Positions 16,857 through 24,304 of a stretch of 64,000 bases of DNA are shown in pieces. The stretch is taken from contig NZ_BTFW01000001.1 in NCBI RefSeq assembly GCF_033242265.1, forward strand, positions 1,116,001 through 1,180,000, read 5' to 3'. This stretch comes from Novosphingobium sp. IK01 (GTDB taxonomy: Bacteria > Pseudomonadota > Alphaproteobacteria > Sphingomonadales > Sphingomonadaceae). Within the stretch, counting starts at the first letter, position 1, and each line of letters begins with the position of its first letter. The translations under genes were made by a program, and so were the position numbers. Below the pieces are notes generated by a model. It did not search any database, was not told where the DNA came from, and saw only the letters and a program-made list of their open reading frames with translations.

Positions 16857-18161
16857 CTAGAGCCGGTCGAGCAGCGAATACCAGGCCATGCCCAGCACCA
16901 GCAGGGGCAGGCGCGCCTCGTAGCCGCCGGGAATTCTGGCGGTGGGCACGCGGGCCATCAGGTCGAACCGCTCGGCACTGCCGGCAATCGCCTGTGCGGC
17001 CACGGCCCCGCCCCAGGTCGCCATGGCCACCCCCTGCCCCGAATAGCCCCCGATGGTCAGGATATTGGGGGCGAGGAAATCGAAATAGGGCATCCGGTTC
17101 ATCGTGATGCCCAGCGTGCCGCCCCAGCCATAATCGATCCGGGTTCCCGCCAGCTGCGGATAGATGCCCAGCATGGCCTTGCGCACATAGGCGGGGATGT
17201 CGGCCGGAAAACGATAGCCATAGCTCTCGCGCCCGCCAAAGATCAGGCGATGATCACCCGACAGGCGGAAATAGTTGATCACGAACTTTGAATCAGCCAC
17301 CGCCGCATCGTTGGCGACCAGCGAACGGGCCAGATCCTCGCCCAGGGGCTCGGTCGCGATGATGTAGTTGTTGATCGGCATGACCCGGTCCGCGACCTTG
17401 CGATCAAGCTTGCCCAGATAGCCGTTGCCCGCCAAGATCACATGGCCCGCGCGCAGGCTTCCTCCAAGGGTCTTGACCAGCGGCTTTGCGCCCTGATCTA
17501 GCGCCAGAACTTCCGACTTTTCATGAACCCGCACGCCCGCCGCGATGCAGGCCCGCGCCAGAGCGAAGACATAGCGCAAGGGCTGAAGGTGAACCCCTTG
17601 CGCATCGAACGAGCCGTTGTGATAGGCCTGCGTTCCCAGCAAGGCGCAGATGTCCTCGCGCCCGAGCCAGTCGATCGCCTCGTAGCCATAGCGCGTGCGC
17701 AGCAGGTCCACTTCGGCGCGGGTATGGGCGCCCAGCCGCGCGCGGTGGTTGGCATGGATGATCCCGCGCTTGAGGTCGCAGGCAATGCCCAGTTCGTCGA
17801 CCAGATCGAGCACGAGTTGCCTTGCCGCCAGCCCCGCATCCCACAGCGCGCGCGCGTCCTCGCGCCCGACCATCGCTTCAAGGGCGATCTGGTCGACCCG
17901 CTGCCCCGGCCCGATCTGTCCACCGTTGCGCCCCGAAGCCCCCCAGCCCAGCCGGTGCGCATCGAGCACGACCACGTCATAGCCGCGCCGCCGCAGATGA
18001 AGCGCTGCCGAAAGCCCCGAAAGCCCCCCGCCCACGATGCACACATCGCAAGTGCCCTTGCCCGCCAGCGCCGGGAAGGCAGGCAGCGGCGGCGTGGTCG
18101 CCGCATAGAACGAGGGGGGAAATTGGCCGACAGTCTCGTTCGCATGGAGAGCACTGGTCAT
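16857..18161 (-). CDS. FAD-dependent amine oxidoreductase (PuuB/OrdL-like)
   Basis: DAO-family flavoprotein of 434 residues. The N-terminal FAD-binding site CIVGGGLSGLSAALHLRRRG (about residues 41-60) is followed by GASGRNGGQIGPGQ, a motif shared with gamma-glutamylputrescine oxidase and OrdL proteins. IGGYSGQGVAMA near the C-terminus closes the FAD site. The likely reaction is oxidative deamination of a secondary or gamma-glutamyl-linked amine; no puuA, puuC or puuD lies beside it, so the substrate is open. The ATG at 18161 was chosen over a GTG two codons upstream. It is convergent with the Tad-like genes, with only 7 bp between them. Confidence 0.85.
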   Translation of the reverse strand: MTSALHANETVGQFPPSFYAATTPPLPAFPALAGKGTCDVCIVGGGLSGLSAALHLRRRGYDVVVLDAHRLGWGASGRNGGQIGPGQRVDQIALEAMVGREDARALWDAGLAARQLVLDLVDELGIACDLKRGIIHANHRARLGAHTRAEVDLLRTRYGYEAIDWLGREDICALLGTQAYHNGSFDAQGVHLQPLRYVFALARACIAAGVRVHEKSEVLALDQGAKPLVKTLGGSLRAGHVILAGNGYLGKLDRKVADRVMPINNYIIATEPLGEDLARSLVANDAAVADSKFVINYFRLSGDHRLIFGGRESYGYRFPADIPAYVRKAMLGIYPQLAGTRIDYGWGGTLGITMNRMPYFDFLAPNILTIGGYSGQGVAMATWGGAVAAQAIAGSAERFDLMARVPTARIPGGYEARLPLLVLGMAWYSLLDRL

Positions 18162-18195
18162 GCACACCCGCTCCAGCCCAGATTTCGACGAGAAA

Positions 18196-18272
18196 TGGTG
18201 CGCCCGACGGGATTCGAACCCATGGCCCCAAGATTAGGAATCTTGTGCTCTATCCTGCTGAGCTACGGGCGC
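18196..18272 (-). tRNA. tRNA-Arg (anticodon CCT)
   Basis: A complete cloverleaf can be read on the minus strand: acceptor GCGCCCG/CGGGCGC, D-arm GCTCAGCAGGATAGAGC, anticodon stem CAAGA/TCTTG with loop TTCCTAA (anticodon CCT, reading AGG), T-loop GGTTCGAATCC and an encoded CCA. AGG is a rare codon in this GC-rich DNA. The 3' end is intact, and no integrase or attachment duplication is visible. Confidence 0.97.
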
Positions 18273-18339
18273 CCGCGCCTCTCTTAGGCAAGGCGTGCCG
18301 CCAAGGCAATGCGCGTTTGAACAGGAGACTTGCAGGCCC

Positions 18340-18858
18340 TCAATTGGCCTGCTCGGGCGGCACCACGGGCACCAGCAGCGGGGCGATCTCGATCCCTTCA
18401 TCGAGCAGGTCGCGCGCCTCGCCGGGGGTCGCCTGTCCGTGGATCGGGGCCACTTCCTTGTCGCCATAGTGCATCGCGCGGGCCTCGTCGGCGAAAGTAT
18501 CGCCCACCCAGGTCGAACGCTTGAGCGCCTCGGCCTGCGCCTGCACGACCGCCTTGAGCATTGCCACGGCTTCGGGCGGAAGGGGCGGAGGAGCCGGCGG
18601 CGCAGCGGGGGTCGGTGCAGAGGGCGCAGCAGGCGCGGCTCCTTCCGGCCCGCTTTTGTCCGGCTCGGCCCGGACCGGCGCCTGATTGCCCTTGCGCCCC
18701 ACTGCCGGGGCCATGACCGCCTTGCCCACCGCCGCGCTGCCACAGACCGGACAGGCCAGCAGCCCGCGCGCCTGCTGGTCGGCATAGTCGCCCGACGAGC
18801 CGAACCAGCCCTCGAACCGGTGCCCTTCAGGCGTGCATTGCAGATCGAAGACAATCAT
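18340..18858 (-). CDS. DUF1178 family protein
   Basis: Protein of 172 residues. The N-terminus MIVFDLQCTPEGHRFEGWFG with a CPVCGS pair (about residue 37) looks like a small zinc-ribbon and is typical of DUF1178 proteins in alpha- and betaproteobacteria. A Pro/Ala-rich linker (about residues 70-95) leads to the C-terminal family motif with DEARAMHYGDKEVAPIHGQA. The function is unknown. The gene follows the amidase and grxC genes on the same strand (10 bp gap), suggesting one transcript. The ATG at 18858 is fixed by the family N-terminus. Confidence 0.85.
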   Translation of the reverse strand: MIVFDLQCTPEGHRFEGWFGSSGDYADQQARGLLACPVCGSAAVGKAVMAPAVGRKGNQAPVRAEPDKSGPEGAAPAAPSAPTPAAPPAPPPLPPEAVAMLKAVVQAQAEALKRSTWVGDTFADEARAMHYGDKEVAPIHGQATPGEARDLLDEGIEIAPLLVPVVPPEQAN

Positions 18859-18868
18859 GGCGCGCCCG

Positions 18869-19765
18869 TTACGTGCAGGCGAGCGGGCTTGGCAAGTCCC
18901 CTCCGAGGGACCGTTTGTTGGCAAGACTGGGCACTTGCCCGCGGACCGCCGCCGTGCGGGCCGGGTCGATCGTGGCAAAGCCAAGTCCCGCAGCCTGCCC
19001 CATATCGAGCACGACCTCGCCCCAGGGATCGACGACGAGGCTGTGGCCATACGTCTCGCGCCCGTCCTCGTGGAGGCCCGATTGCGCCGCCGAGATCACA
19101 TAGGCGCTCGCCTCGACCGCACGGGCGCGCTGCATCAGGTGCCAGTGCGCCGCGCCCGTGGGCACGGTAAAGGCGGCAGGCGCCGCAATGCAGTCGCAGC
19201 GCGCGCGGCCCAGCGCCTCGAACAGGGCGGGAAAGCGAATGTCGTAGCAGATCGCCAGCCCCAGCCTGCCGACCGGACATTCGACCGTGACGACCGCCTC
19301 GCCGGGCCGATAGGCTGCCGATTCGCGCCATGTCTCGCCGCTTGCCAGATCGACATCGAACATGTGGATCTTGTCGTAGCGCGCGGCAATCGCACCGGTA
19401 TCGTCGATCACGAAGGCCCGGTTGGCCAGCCGGGTGTCGCCCGCGCGCCCATCGGGCCCGGTTTCGGGCCGGATCGCCAGCGAGCCGAGATGGACCCACA
19501 GGCCCAGCCGCGCCGCCGCCTCGCGCGCGGCGGCCAGCACGCGGTCCTCGTCCTCGCCCACGATATGGGCCGCCGCGCGCGCGCGGTTGCGGTCGATCAG
19601 GCCGGTCATCTCGGGCGTGAACAGCATGGCCGCACCCTCGCGCGCCGCCTGCTCCATCGCGGCCACGAGCATGCCGGCATTGGCCAGCGGGTCGATCCCG
19701 CTGGTCATCTGCAACAGGCCAACCCTGACCGGCCCCCGTCCCTCAGTCAGAGAAGGCGTGCCCAT
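18869..19765 (-). CDS. Nitrilase-superfamily amidase (Nit1/Nit2-like, probably deaminated-glutathione amidase)
   Basis: Carbon-nitrogen hydrolase of 298 residues with the Glu-Lys-Cys triad: Glu52 in TPEMTG, Lys132 in YDKIHMFD, Cys173 in ICYDIRFP. The motif set is that of Nit-type omega-amidases, which repair deaminated glutathione or hydrolyse alpha-ketoglutaramate. The ATG at 19765 overlaps the grxC stop (ATGA), so it is co-translated with glutaredoxin. This thiol context favours the deaminated-glutathione role, which remains an inference. Confidence 0.88.
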   Translation of the reverse strand: MGTPSLTEGRGPVRVGLLQMTSGIDPLANAGMLVAAMEQAAREGAAMLFTPEMTGLIDRNRARAAAHIVGEDEDRVLAAAREAAARLGLWVHLGSLAIRPETGPDGRAGDTRLANRAFVIDDTGAIAARYDKIHMFDVDLASGETWRESAAYRPGEAVVTVECPVGRLGLAICYDIRFPALFEALGRARCDCIAAPAAFTVPTGAAHWHLMQRARAVEASAYVISAAQSGLHEDGRETYGHSLVVDPWGEVVLDMGQAAGLGFATIDPARTAAVRGQVPSLANKRSLGGDLPSPLACT

Positions 19766-20040
19766 CACGCCAGGCCCAGCAGCGGGTCGAGCTTGCCCGC
19801 GCGGTCGAGCGCGTGGATGTCGTCGCAACCGCCCATGGCCTGACCGGCGATGAAGATCTGCGGCACGGTCGTCGCGCCGGGCGCGCGCTCGACCATTTCG
19901 GCACGCTTGGGCCCGCCCATGGTCACGTCATATTCCTCGTAAGGCACGCCCTTGGCGTCGAGCAACTGCTTGGCCCGCACGCAATAGGGGCAGCCCCACT
20001 TGGTGTAGATTTCGACTTTGGGAAACTGGGACGAGCTCAT
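19765..20040 (-). CDS. grxC: Glutaredoxin 3
   Basis: Dithiol glutaredoxin of 91 residues with the active site CPYC (Cys17-Cys20), the TVPQIFI cis-Pro loop and the GGCDDIHALD glutathione-binding motif. It uses glutathione to reduce protein disulfides and could serve the Prx5 peroxiredoxin. The ATG at 20040 follows a strong AGGAGAAAAC. It is the first gene of a grxC-amidase-DUF1178 run, coupled to the amidase by a 4-bp overlap. Confidence 0.96.
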   Translation of the reverse strand: MSSSQFPKVEIYTKWGCPYCVRAKQLLDAKGVPYEEYDVTMGGPKRAEMVERAPGATTVPQIFIAGQAMGGCDDIHALDRAGKLDPLLGLA

Positions 20041-20190
20041 GTTTTCTCCTCGAACGGGAAGACCGGAAACGGGGTCTTGAAACGGGACTTTCGAGCCCAC
20101 ACATGGTCTTTCGTGAAGGGCGCCGCAAGACGGGCTCCTCACTTTCAGCCGCCCCGACGCCGGAGTTTGCCGGGCCGGGGCCAGTGCAGA

Positions 20191-20209
20191 TTGCTCTTTT
20201 TTGAGGATA
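20191..20209 (+). promoter_or_regulatory. ROSE-like RNA thermometer hairpin over the hsp20 ribosome-binding site
   Basis: The leader just before the hsp20 ATG reads TTGCTC-TTTTTT-GAGGA. TTGCTC can pair with GAGGAT of the Shine-Dalgarno, leaving a G-G mismatch in the middle. This is the signature of ROSE elements: a U(U/C)GCU box facing AGGA with a G-G pair and U-rich loop, known upstream of small heat-shock genes in alpha- and gammaproteobacteria. The upstream 100 bp is GC-rich and could form the additional stems. Melting at high temperature would free the ribosome-binding site. Confidence 0.75.
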
Positions 20210-20214
20210 TTGCC

Positions 20215-20679
20215 ATGAACCGTTTCGATTTTACCCCCTATCGCCGCACGACCGTGGGTTTTGACCGCCTGTTCGACCTGCTCGAACGCCAGGCCCGCGC
20301 CAATGCCGGCGACAACTATCCCCCCTTCAACATCGAGCGCCGGGGAGAGGACGCCTACCGGATCACGCTGGCCGTGGCCGGGTTCAAGCCCGAGGAACTC
20401 GACATCACCGCCCAGCAGAACCTGCTGGTGATCAAGGGCAGCAAGGCGGACCTTTCCGACCGCCAGTACCTCCACCTCGGCATCGCCAACCGTGGTTTCG
20501 AACGCCGGTTCGAACTGGCCGATTTCGTGCGCGTCGATGCCGCTGACCTGGCCGATGGCCTGCTGACCATCGACCTCGTGCGCGAAGTGCCCGAGGCGAT
20601 GAAGCCCAAGAAGGTGCTGATCGGCGACCAGAAGACGCTCACTGTCGTCGAAGGTGGCGATACCGCCCACGCGGCCTGA
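20215..20679 (+). CDS. Small heat-shock protein Hsp20 (IbpA-like)
   Basis: Alpha-crystallin-domain chaperone of 154 residues that holds unfolding proteins. The N-terminus MNRFDFTPYRRTTVGFDRLF and the core NYPPFNIERRGEDAYRITLA, LLVIKGSK and GLLTIDLVREVPE are those of proteobacterial IbpA-type sHsps. The ATG at 20215 follows GAGGA within a putative ROSE thermometer. The gene stands alone, with a strong terminator at 20701-20735, so expression is expected to be heat-controlled after transcription. Confidence 0.95.
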   Translation: MNRFDFTPYRRTTVGFDRLFDLLERQARANAGDNYPPFNIERRGEDAYRITLAVAGFKPEELDITAQQNLLVIKGSKADLSDRQYLHLGIANRGFERRFELADFVRVDAADLADGLLTIDLVREVPEAMKPKKVLIGDQKTLTVVEGGDTAHAA

Positions 20680-20700
20680 TCCCTGCATCAAGGCAAACAA

Positions 20701-20735
20701 AAAGGGCGGGGCCTTGCGGTCCCGCCCTTTCTTTT
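20701..20735. terminator. Bidirectional terminator between hsp20 and pyrG
   Basis: A 10-bp stem (AAAGGGCGGG / CCCGCCCTTT) with a 10-nt loop, followed by CTTTT on the plus strand and by a T-rich stretch on the minus strand. It separates the convergent hsp20 and pyrG genes. Confidence 0.9.
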
Positions 20736-20769
20736 CGTGTCCTGTGCCCGGCAATCAGACCAGGCTTTA

Positions 20770-22401
20770 TCAGACCAGACGGGCCTGCTTGACCGCTGCG
20801 GCAATGAAGCCCTTGAACAGCGGGTGCGGATCGAACGGACGGCTCTTGTATTCGGGGTGGAACTGCACGCCGATGAAGAACGAATGGTCCGGGCGCTCGA
20901 TGATTTCGGGCAGCAGGCCATCGGGCGACATGCCCGAGAAGCGCAGGCCGCCCTTTTCAAGCGCCTCGCGATAGGCGACGTTCACTTCGTAGCGGTGACG
21001 GTGGCGCTCGCTGATCGTGGTGGCGCCGTAGATCGCGGCCACATCGCTGTTGCCGGCCAGCTGCGCCTCATAGGCGCCCAGACGCATCGTGCCGCCTAGA
21101 TCACCGCCCGCCTCGCGCTTTTCGAGGCCTTCGGCGGTCATCCATTCGGTGATGATGCCCACCACCGGCTCCTTGGTCGGGCCGAATTCGGTCGACGAAG
21201 CCTCGGCGATTCCCGCCGTGTTGCGCGCGCCTTCGATGCAGGCCATCTGCATGCCAAGGCAGATGCCGAAGAAGGGCACGTTCCGCTCTCGGGCAAAGCG
21301 CACCGCGGCGATCTTGCCTTCCGAGCCACGCTCGCCAAAGCCGCCGGGCACGAGAATGCCGTGCATCGGTTCGAGCTGGGCGGCGATCTCGTCGTCTTCC
21401 TTCTCGAAGACTTCGGCGTCGAGCCAGCGCACGTTGACCTTCACGCGGTTGGCCATGCCACCATGGGCCAGCGCCTCGTTCAGCGACTTGTAGGCGTCCT
21501 GAAGGCCGACATACTTGCCCACCACGCCGATGGTCACTTCGCCTTCGGGGTTCTGGAAGCGGTCGACGATGTCGTCCCAGCGCGAGAGTTCCGGCTCGGG
21601 CGCGGTCATGCCAAAGTGGCGCAGGACTTCCGCGTCGAGGCCCTCGGCGTGATACTGGAGCGGCACCGCATAGATGCTGCTGGCGTCGAGCGCGGGGATC
21701 ACCGCCGACTTGCGCACGTTGCAGAACTGGGCAATCTTGCCGCGCTCGCTGTCGGGCAGCGACTTTTCGCAGCGGCAGAGCAGGATGTCGGGCTGGATGC
21801 CAAGGCCGGTCAGTTCGCGCACCGAGTGCTGCGTGGGCTTGGTCTTCAGCTCGCCGGCGGCCGCGATATAGGGCACCAGCGTGACGTGGACGAAGCAGGT
21901 CTCGTCGCGGTCGAGGTCGTTGTGGAGCTGGCGCAGCGCCTCGATGAAGGGCAGGCCCTCGATGTCGCCCACCGTGCCGCCGATTTCGCACAGGACGAAA
22001 TCAAGGTCGTCGGTCTCGGCCTGGGCGAAGTCCTTGATCGCGTCGGTGACATGCGGGATGACCTGAACGGTCGCGCCCAGATAGTCGCCCCGACGTTCCT
22101 TGGCGATGATGTCGCGATAGATGCGACCCGAGGTGATGTTGTCGGCCTGGCGCGCCGAGACGCCGGTGAAGCGCTCGTAGTGGCCAAGGTCGAGGTCGGT
22201 CTCCGCGCCGTCGTCGGTCACGAAGACCTCGCCGTGCTGATAAGGGCTCATCGTGCCCGGATCGACGTTGAGATAGGGGTCGAACTTGCGGATCCGCACT
22301 CGATAGCCACGAGCCTGGAGCAATGCCGCGAGGCTTGCCGCCATGAGACCTTTGCCGAGCGAGGAGACCACGCCGCCGGTGATGAAAATGTACCGCGCCA
22401 T
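20770..22401 (-). CDS. pyrG: CTP synthase
   Basis: CTP synthetase (543 residues) that aminates UTP to CTP with glutamine-derived ammonia. The N-terminal synthase domain starts [19 protein letters not shown]; the C-terminal class I glutamine amidotransferase has the nucleophile in [13 protein letters not shown] and the catalytic His/Glu in [11 protein letters not shown]. Length and ends are standard. It lies downstream of secG on the same strand, with a terminator between them, so it is probably transcribed on its own. Confidence 0.97.
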   Translation of the reverse strand: MARYIFITGGVVSSLGKGLMAASLAALLQARGYRVRIRKFDPYLNVDPGTMSPYQHGEVFVTDDGAETDLDLGHYERFTGVSARQADNITSGRIYRDIIAKERRGDYLGATVQVIPHVTDAIKDFAQAETDDLDFVLCEIGGTVGDIEGLPFIEALRQLHNDLDRDETCFVHVTLVPYIAAAGELKTKPTQHSVRELTGLGIQPDILLCRCEKSLPDSERGKIAQFCNVRKSAVIPALDASSIYAVPLQYHAEGLDAEVLRHFGMTAPEPELSRWDDIVDRFQNPEGEVTIGVVGKYVGLQDAYKSLNEALAHGGMANRVKVNVRWLDAEVFEKEDDEIAAQLEPMHGILVPGGFGERGSEGKIAAVRFARERNVPFFGICLGMQMACIEGARNTAGIAEASSTEFGPTKEPVVGIITEWMTAEGLEKREAGGDLGGTMRLGAYEAQLAGNSDVAAIYGATTISERHRHRYEVNVAYREALEKGGLRFSGMSPDGLLPEIIERPDHSFFIGVQFHPEYKSRPFDPHPLFKGFIAAAVKQARLV

Positions 22402-22576
22402 GGGAGTTGGGCCTTAGCGTCAGAAGGGGGAGGAACGCAAGCGGCGTCCGCATACAAATCCGTGGAAGGCCACGAATCCGTTAACCGATATGCCACATGC
22501 GCAAGGACGAACCGTGACCGCCACCATGCCGCAAACCGGCACGCGAAAGCATCACGAAAAGGACAGGTTCCACTCG

Positions 22577-22618
22577 CAAAAAACAAGCGGCGCCCCCGCC
22601 GGAAGCGGCAGGAACGCC
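22577..22618 (-). terminator. Rho-independent terminator of secG
   Basis: On the minus strand a 13-bp stem with some G-T pairs (GGCGTTCCTGCCG / CGGCGGGGGCGCC) closes a CTTC tetraloop, followed by GCTTGTTTTTT. It sits just after the secG stop. Confidence 0.85.
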
Positions 22619-22643
22619 GTGTGTTCGCAACTGGAACGAAAAA

Positions 22644-23015
22644 TTACTGCTTGGCCGCACCCTGAAGCGGGTCAGCCGGAACCGAAGCCGGGGCCACTGG
22701 GGCCGCAACCGGAGCCGAAGGCGCAGCGCCTGCCGCAATCGGATCGGGCGTGCGCGCCAGCGAGGTATCGAGTTCGCGCGTGCCGCCCGAGTGGACCGCA
22801 AGGGCCGCCAGGACGATGCTGAGCACCACGAAGAGCCCCGCGAGAATCGCGGTCACGCGGGTGAGGAAGTCGGCCGCACCGCGCGCCGACATGAAGCCCG
22901 CCGGGCTGCCGCCCACGCCGAGGCCACCGCCTTCGGACTTCTGGATGAGAATCACGCCGACCAGCGCGGCAGCCACCAGCGCCTGGACAACGGTGAGGAA
23001 GATAAAGAGCGACAT
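22644..23015 (-). CDS. secG: SecG, preprotein translocase subunit
   Basis: Small inner-membrane subunit of the SecYEG channel (123 residues). Two transmembrane segments (about residues 3-22 and 55-75) flank the conserved loop LIQKSEGGGLGVGGSPAGFMSARG, and an Ala/Pro-rich tail follows, as usual in alphaproteobacteria. The ATG at 23015 gives the family start MSLFIFLTVVQ; the frame is open 10 codons further up without a better start. The order tpiA-secG-pyrG is common in this class. Confidence 0.93.
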   Translation of the reverse strand: MSLFIFLTVVQALVAAALVGVILIQKSEGGGLGVGGSPAGFMSARGAADFLTRVTAILAGLFVVLSIVLAALAVHSGGTRELDTSLARTPDPIAAGAAPSAPVAAPVAPASVPADPLQGAAKQ

Positions 23016-23143
23016 GACATTCCGCCTGAAACTGTTGGGGGGCACTTAAGGCGGCAAGACGCGCGGCGCAAGGGGTGGTTTCCGTCCCCCGCCCCGCCGC
23101 GTCTGCACACAGCCTCCTTCTTATGGCCCCTTGCTGTGGAGCC

Positions 23144-23926
23144 TCAGCTCTCGACGAGAGCCGCAGCCGCCACGATCGGCAGGAACGCATCCGCCGTCAG
23201 GCTTGCCCCGCCCACCAGCGCCCCGCCCACGTCGGGCGCGGCCAGCAGCGCAGGCGCATTGTCGGCATTGACCGAGCCGCCATAGAGAATGCGCACCCGC
23301 GCACCGGCCTCGCCATAGGTCGCCACAAGGCGCCCGCGAATGGCCCGGTGCATCGCGATCACATCCTCGACCGCCGCCACGCGCCCGGTCCCGATGGCCC
23401 AGACCGGCTCGTAAGCCACGGTCACGCGCCCCTGTTCGAGGGCCTCGGCCACCAGCGCCGCCCCGGCCTCATCGCGCGGGATCGAGCCATCGACCTGCGC
23501 GCCGACGACAGCTTCGGCCTGCCCGGAATCGCGCTGTTCAAGCGTCTCGCCCACGCAGACGATCACGCCCAGCCCGGCGCCCAGTGCAGCCTGTGCCTTG
23601 GCCTGCACCAGTGCGTCGCTCTCGCCATGGTCGCGGCGACGCTCGCTATGGCCGAGAATCACGAAGCTGGCGCCGATGTCAGCCAGAATGGCCGCCGAAA
23701 CGTCCCCGGTATGCGCGCCCTTGGCGAGGGTGTGGCAGTCCTGGCCGCCCACCCCGATATCCGAAACCGCCTCGCCCATCAGGCCGATCAGCGGAAACGG
23801 CGGTGCCAGTGCAATATCGACGCCCGGATGGCGCGCAGCGGCGCGGTCGATGGCGCGCGCCTCGGCCAGCATGGCCCGGCTGCCATTCATTTTCCAGTTT
23901 CCGACGATATACGGTCGATGCGCCAT
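23144..23926 (-). CDS. tpiA: Triosephosphate isomerase
   Basis: Glycolytic TIM-barrel enzyme (260 residues) that interconverts glyceraldehyde 3-phosphate and dihydroxyacetone phosphate. Active-site Asn/Lys in VGNWKMNG, catalytic His in LGHSERR, catalytic Glu in AYEPVWAIGTG and the phosphate-binding GGSVN are all present. It lies upstream of secG on the same strand with a 128-bp gap. The 378-bp upstream region (23927-24304) contains short repeats. Confidence 0.97.
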   Translation of the reverse strand: MAHRPYIVGNWKMNGSRAMLAEARAIDRAAARHPGVDIALAPPFPLIGLMGEAVSDIGVGGQDCHTLAKGAHTGDVSAAILADIGASFVILGHSERRRDHGESDALVQAKAQAALGAGLGVIVCVGETLEQRDSGQAEAVVGAQVDGSIPRDEAGAALVAEALEQGRVTVAYEPVWAIGTGRVAAVEDVIAMHRAIRGRLVATYGEAGARVRILYGGSVNADNAPALLAAPDVGGALVGGASLTADAFLPIVAAAALVES

Positions 23927-24304
23927 GCCCGGCAGTGCCCCTTCTGGTATCGCTATTCATGTCGGCGCCAGAACGAATACCGGCGCCGCGTTCCGGTCAG
24001 GCCTCCCACCCCGGCAAAGCGATGCCCGGCAAGTAGGAATACGAATTCCTGACCCGCTCCCCCTTGCCTGCATTTGCCCTTCGAGCGCAAGATCCATGCG
24101 GAGATTTCTGCGCCTTGCGATTCCATAAATTTACAATCGACCGCACCTGCCCGGCATTCTTGCCCGCCAAGCCCCGGATCTTGCCAGCCAGCCCCCGGAT
24201 CTTGACCGCCAAGCCCAGATCTTGCCTTCCAAGCATTGCGGGATCGCCTCAAGGCTCCTAAGGCAGGCGACCATTGGACTTTGTGGCGGATTTGATCGCA
24301 CCTC
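23927..24304. other. Divergent intergenic region between tpiA and ppiD
   Basis: A 378-bp gap between divergent genes. It contains a three-copy repeat of 20-21 bp (24164-24224) and some AT-richer DNA around 24115-24140. Both promoters must be here, but I cannot assign -35/-10 boxes with confidence. An open frame on the minus strand across this region encodes a low-complexity product from the repeat and is probably not a gene. Confidence 0.5.
24164..24224. repeat. Imperfect tandem repeat, three copies of 20-21 bp
   Basis: Units CCGCCAAGCCCCGGATCTTG (24164-24183), CCAGCCAGCCCCCGGATCTTG form (24184-24204) and ACCGCCAAGCCCAGATCTTG (24205-24224). Weaker partial units flank them at 24146-24162 and 24225-24241. 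The array lies 80 bp upstream of the ppiD start. Confidence 0.85.

Noticed and set aside
18196-18272. tRNA-Arg as an integration site
   Set aside because: The tRNA 3' end is intact and neither flank carries an integrase, a duplicated tRNA end or a shift in base composition.
23997-24236. Small minus-strand open frame with a repeating KIRGLAG peptide
   Set aside because: The peptide repeat is a by-product of the 20-bp DNA repeats; there is no good ribosome-binding site and no similarity that I recognise. The units differ by 1 bp, so the frame is not preserved across the array.
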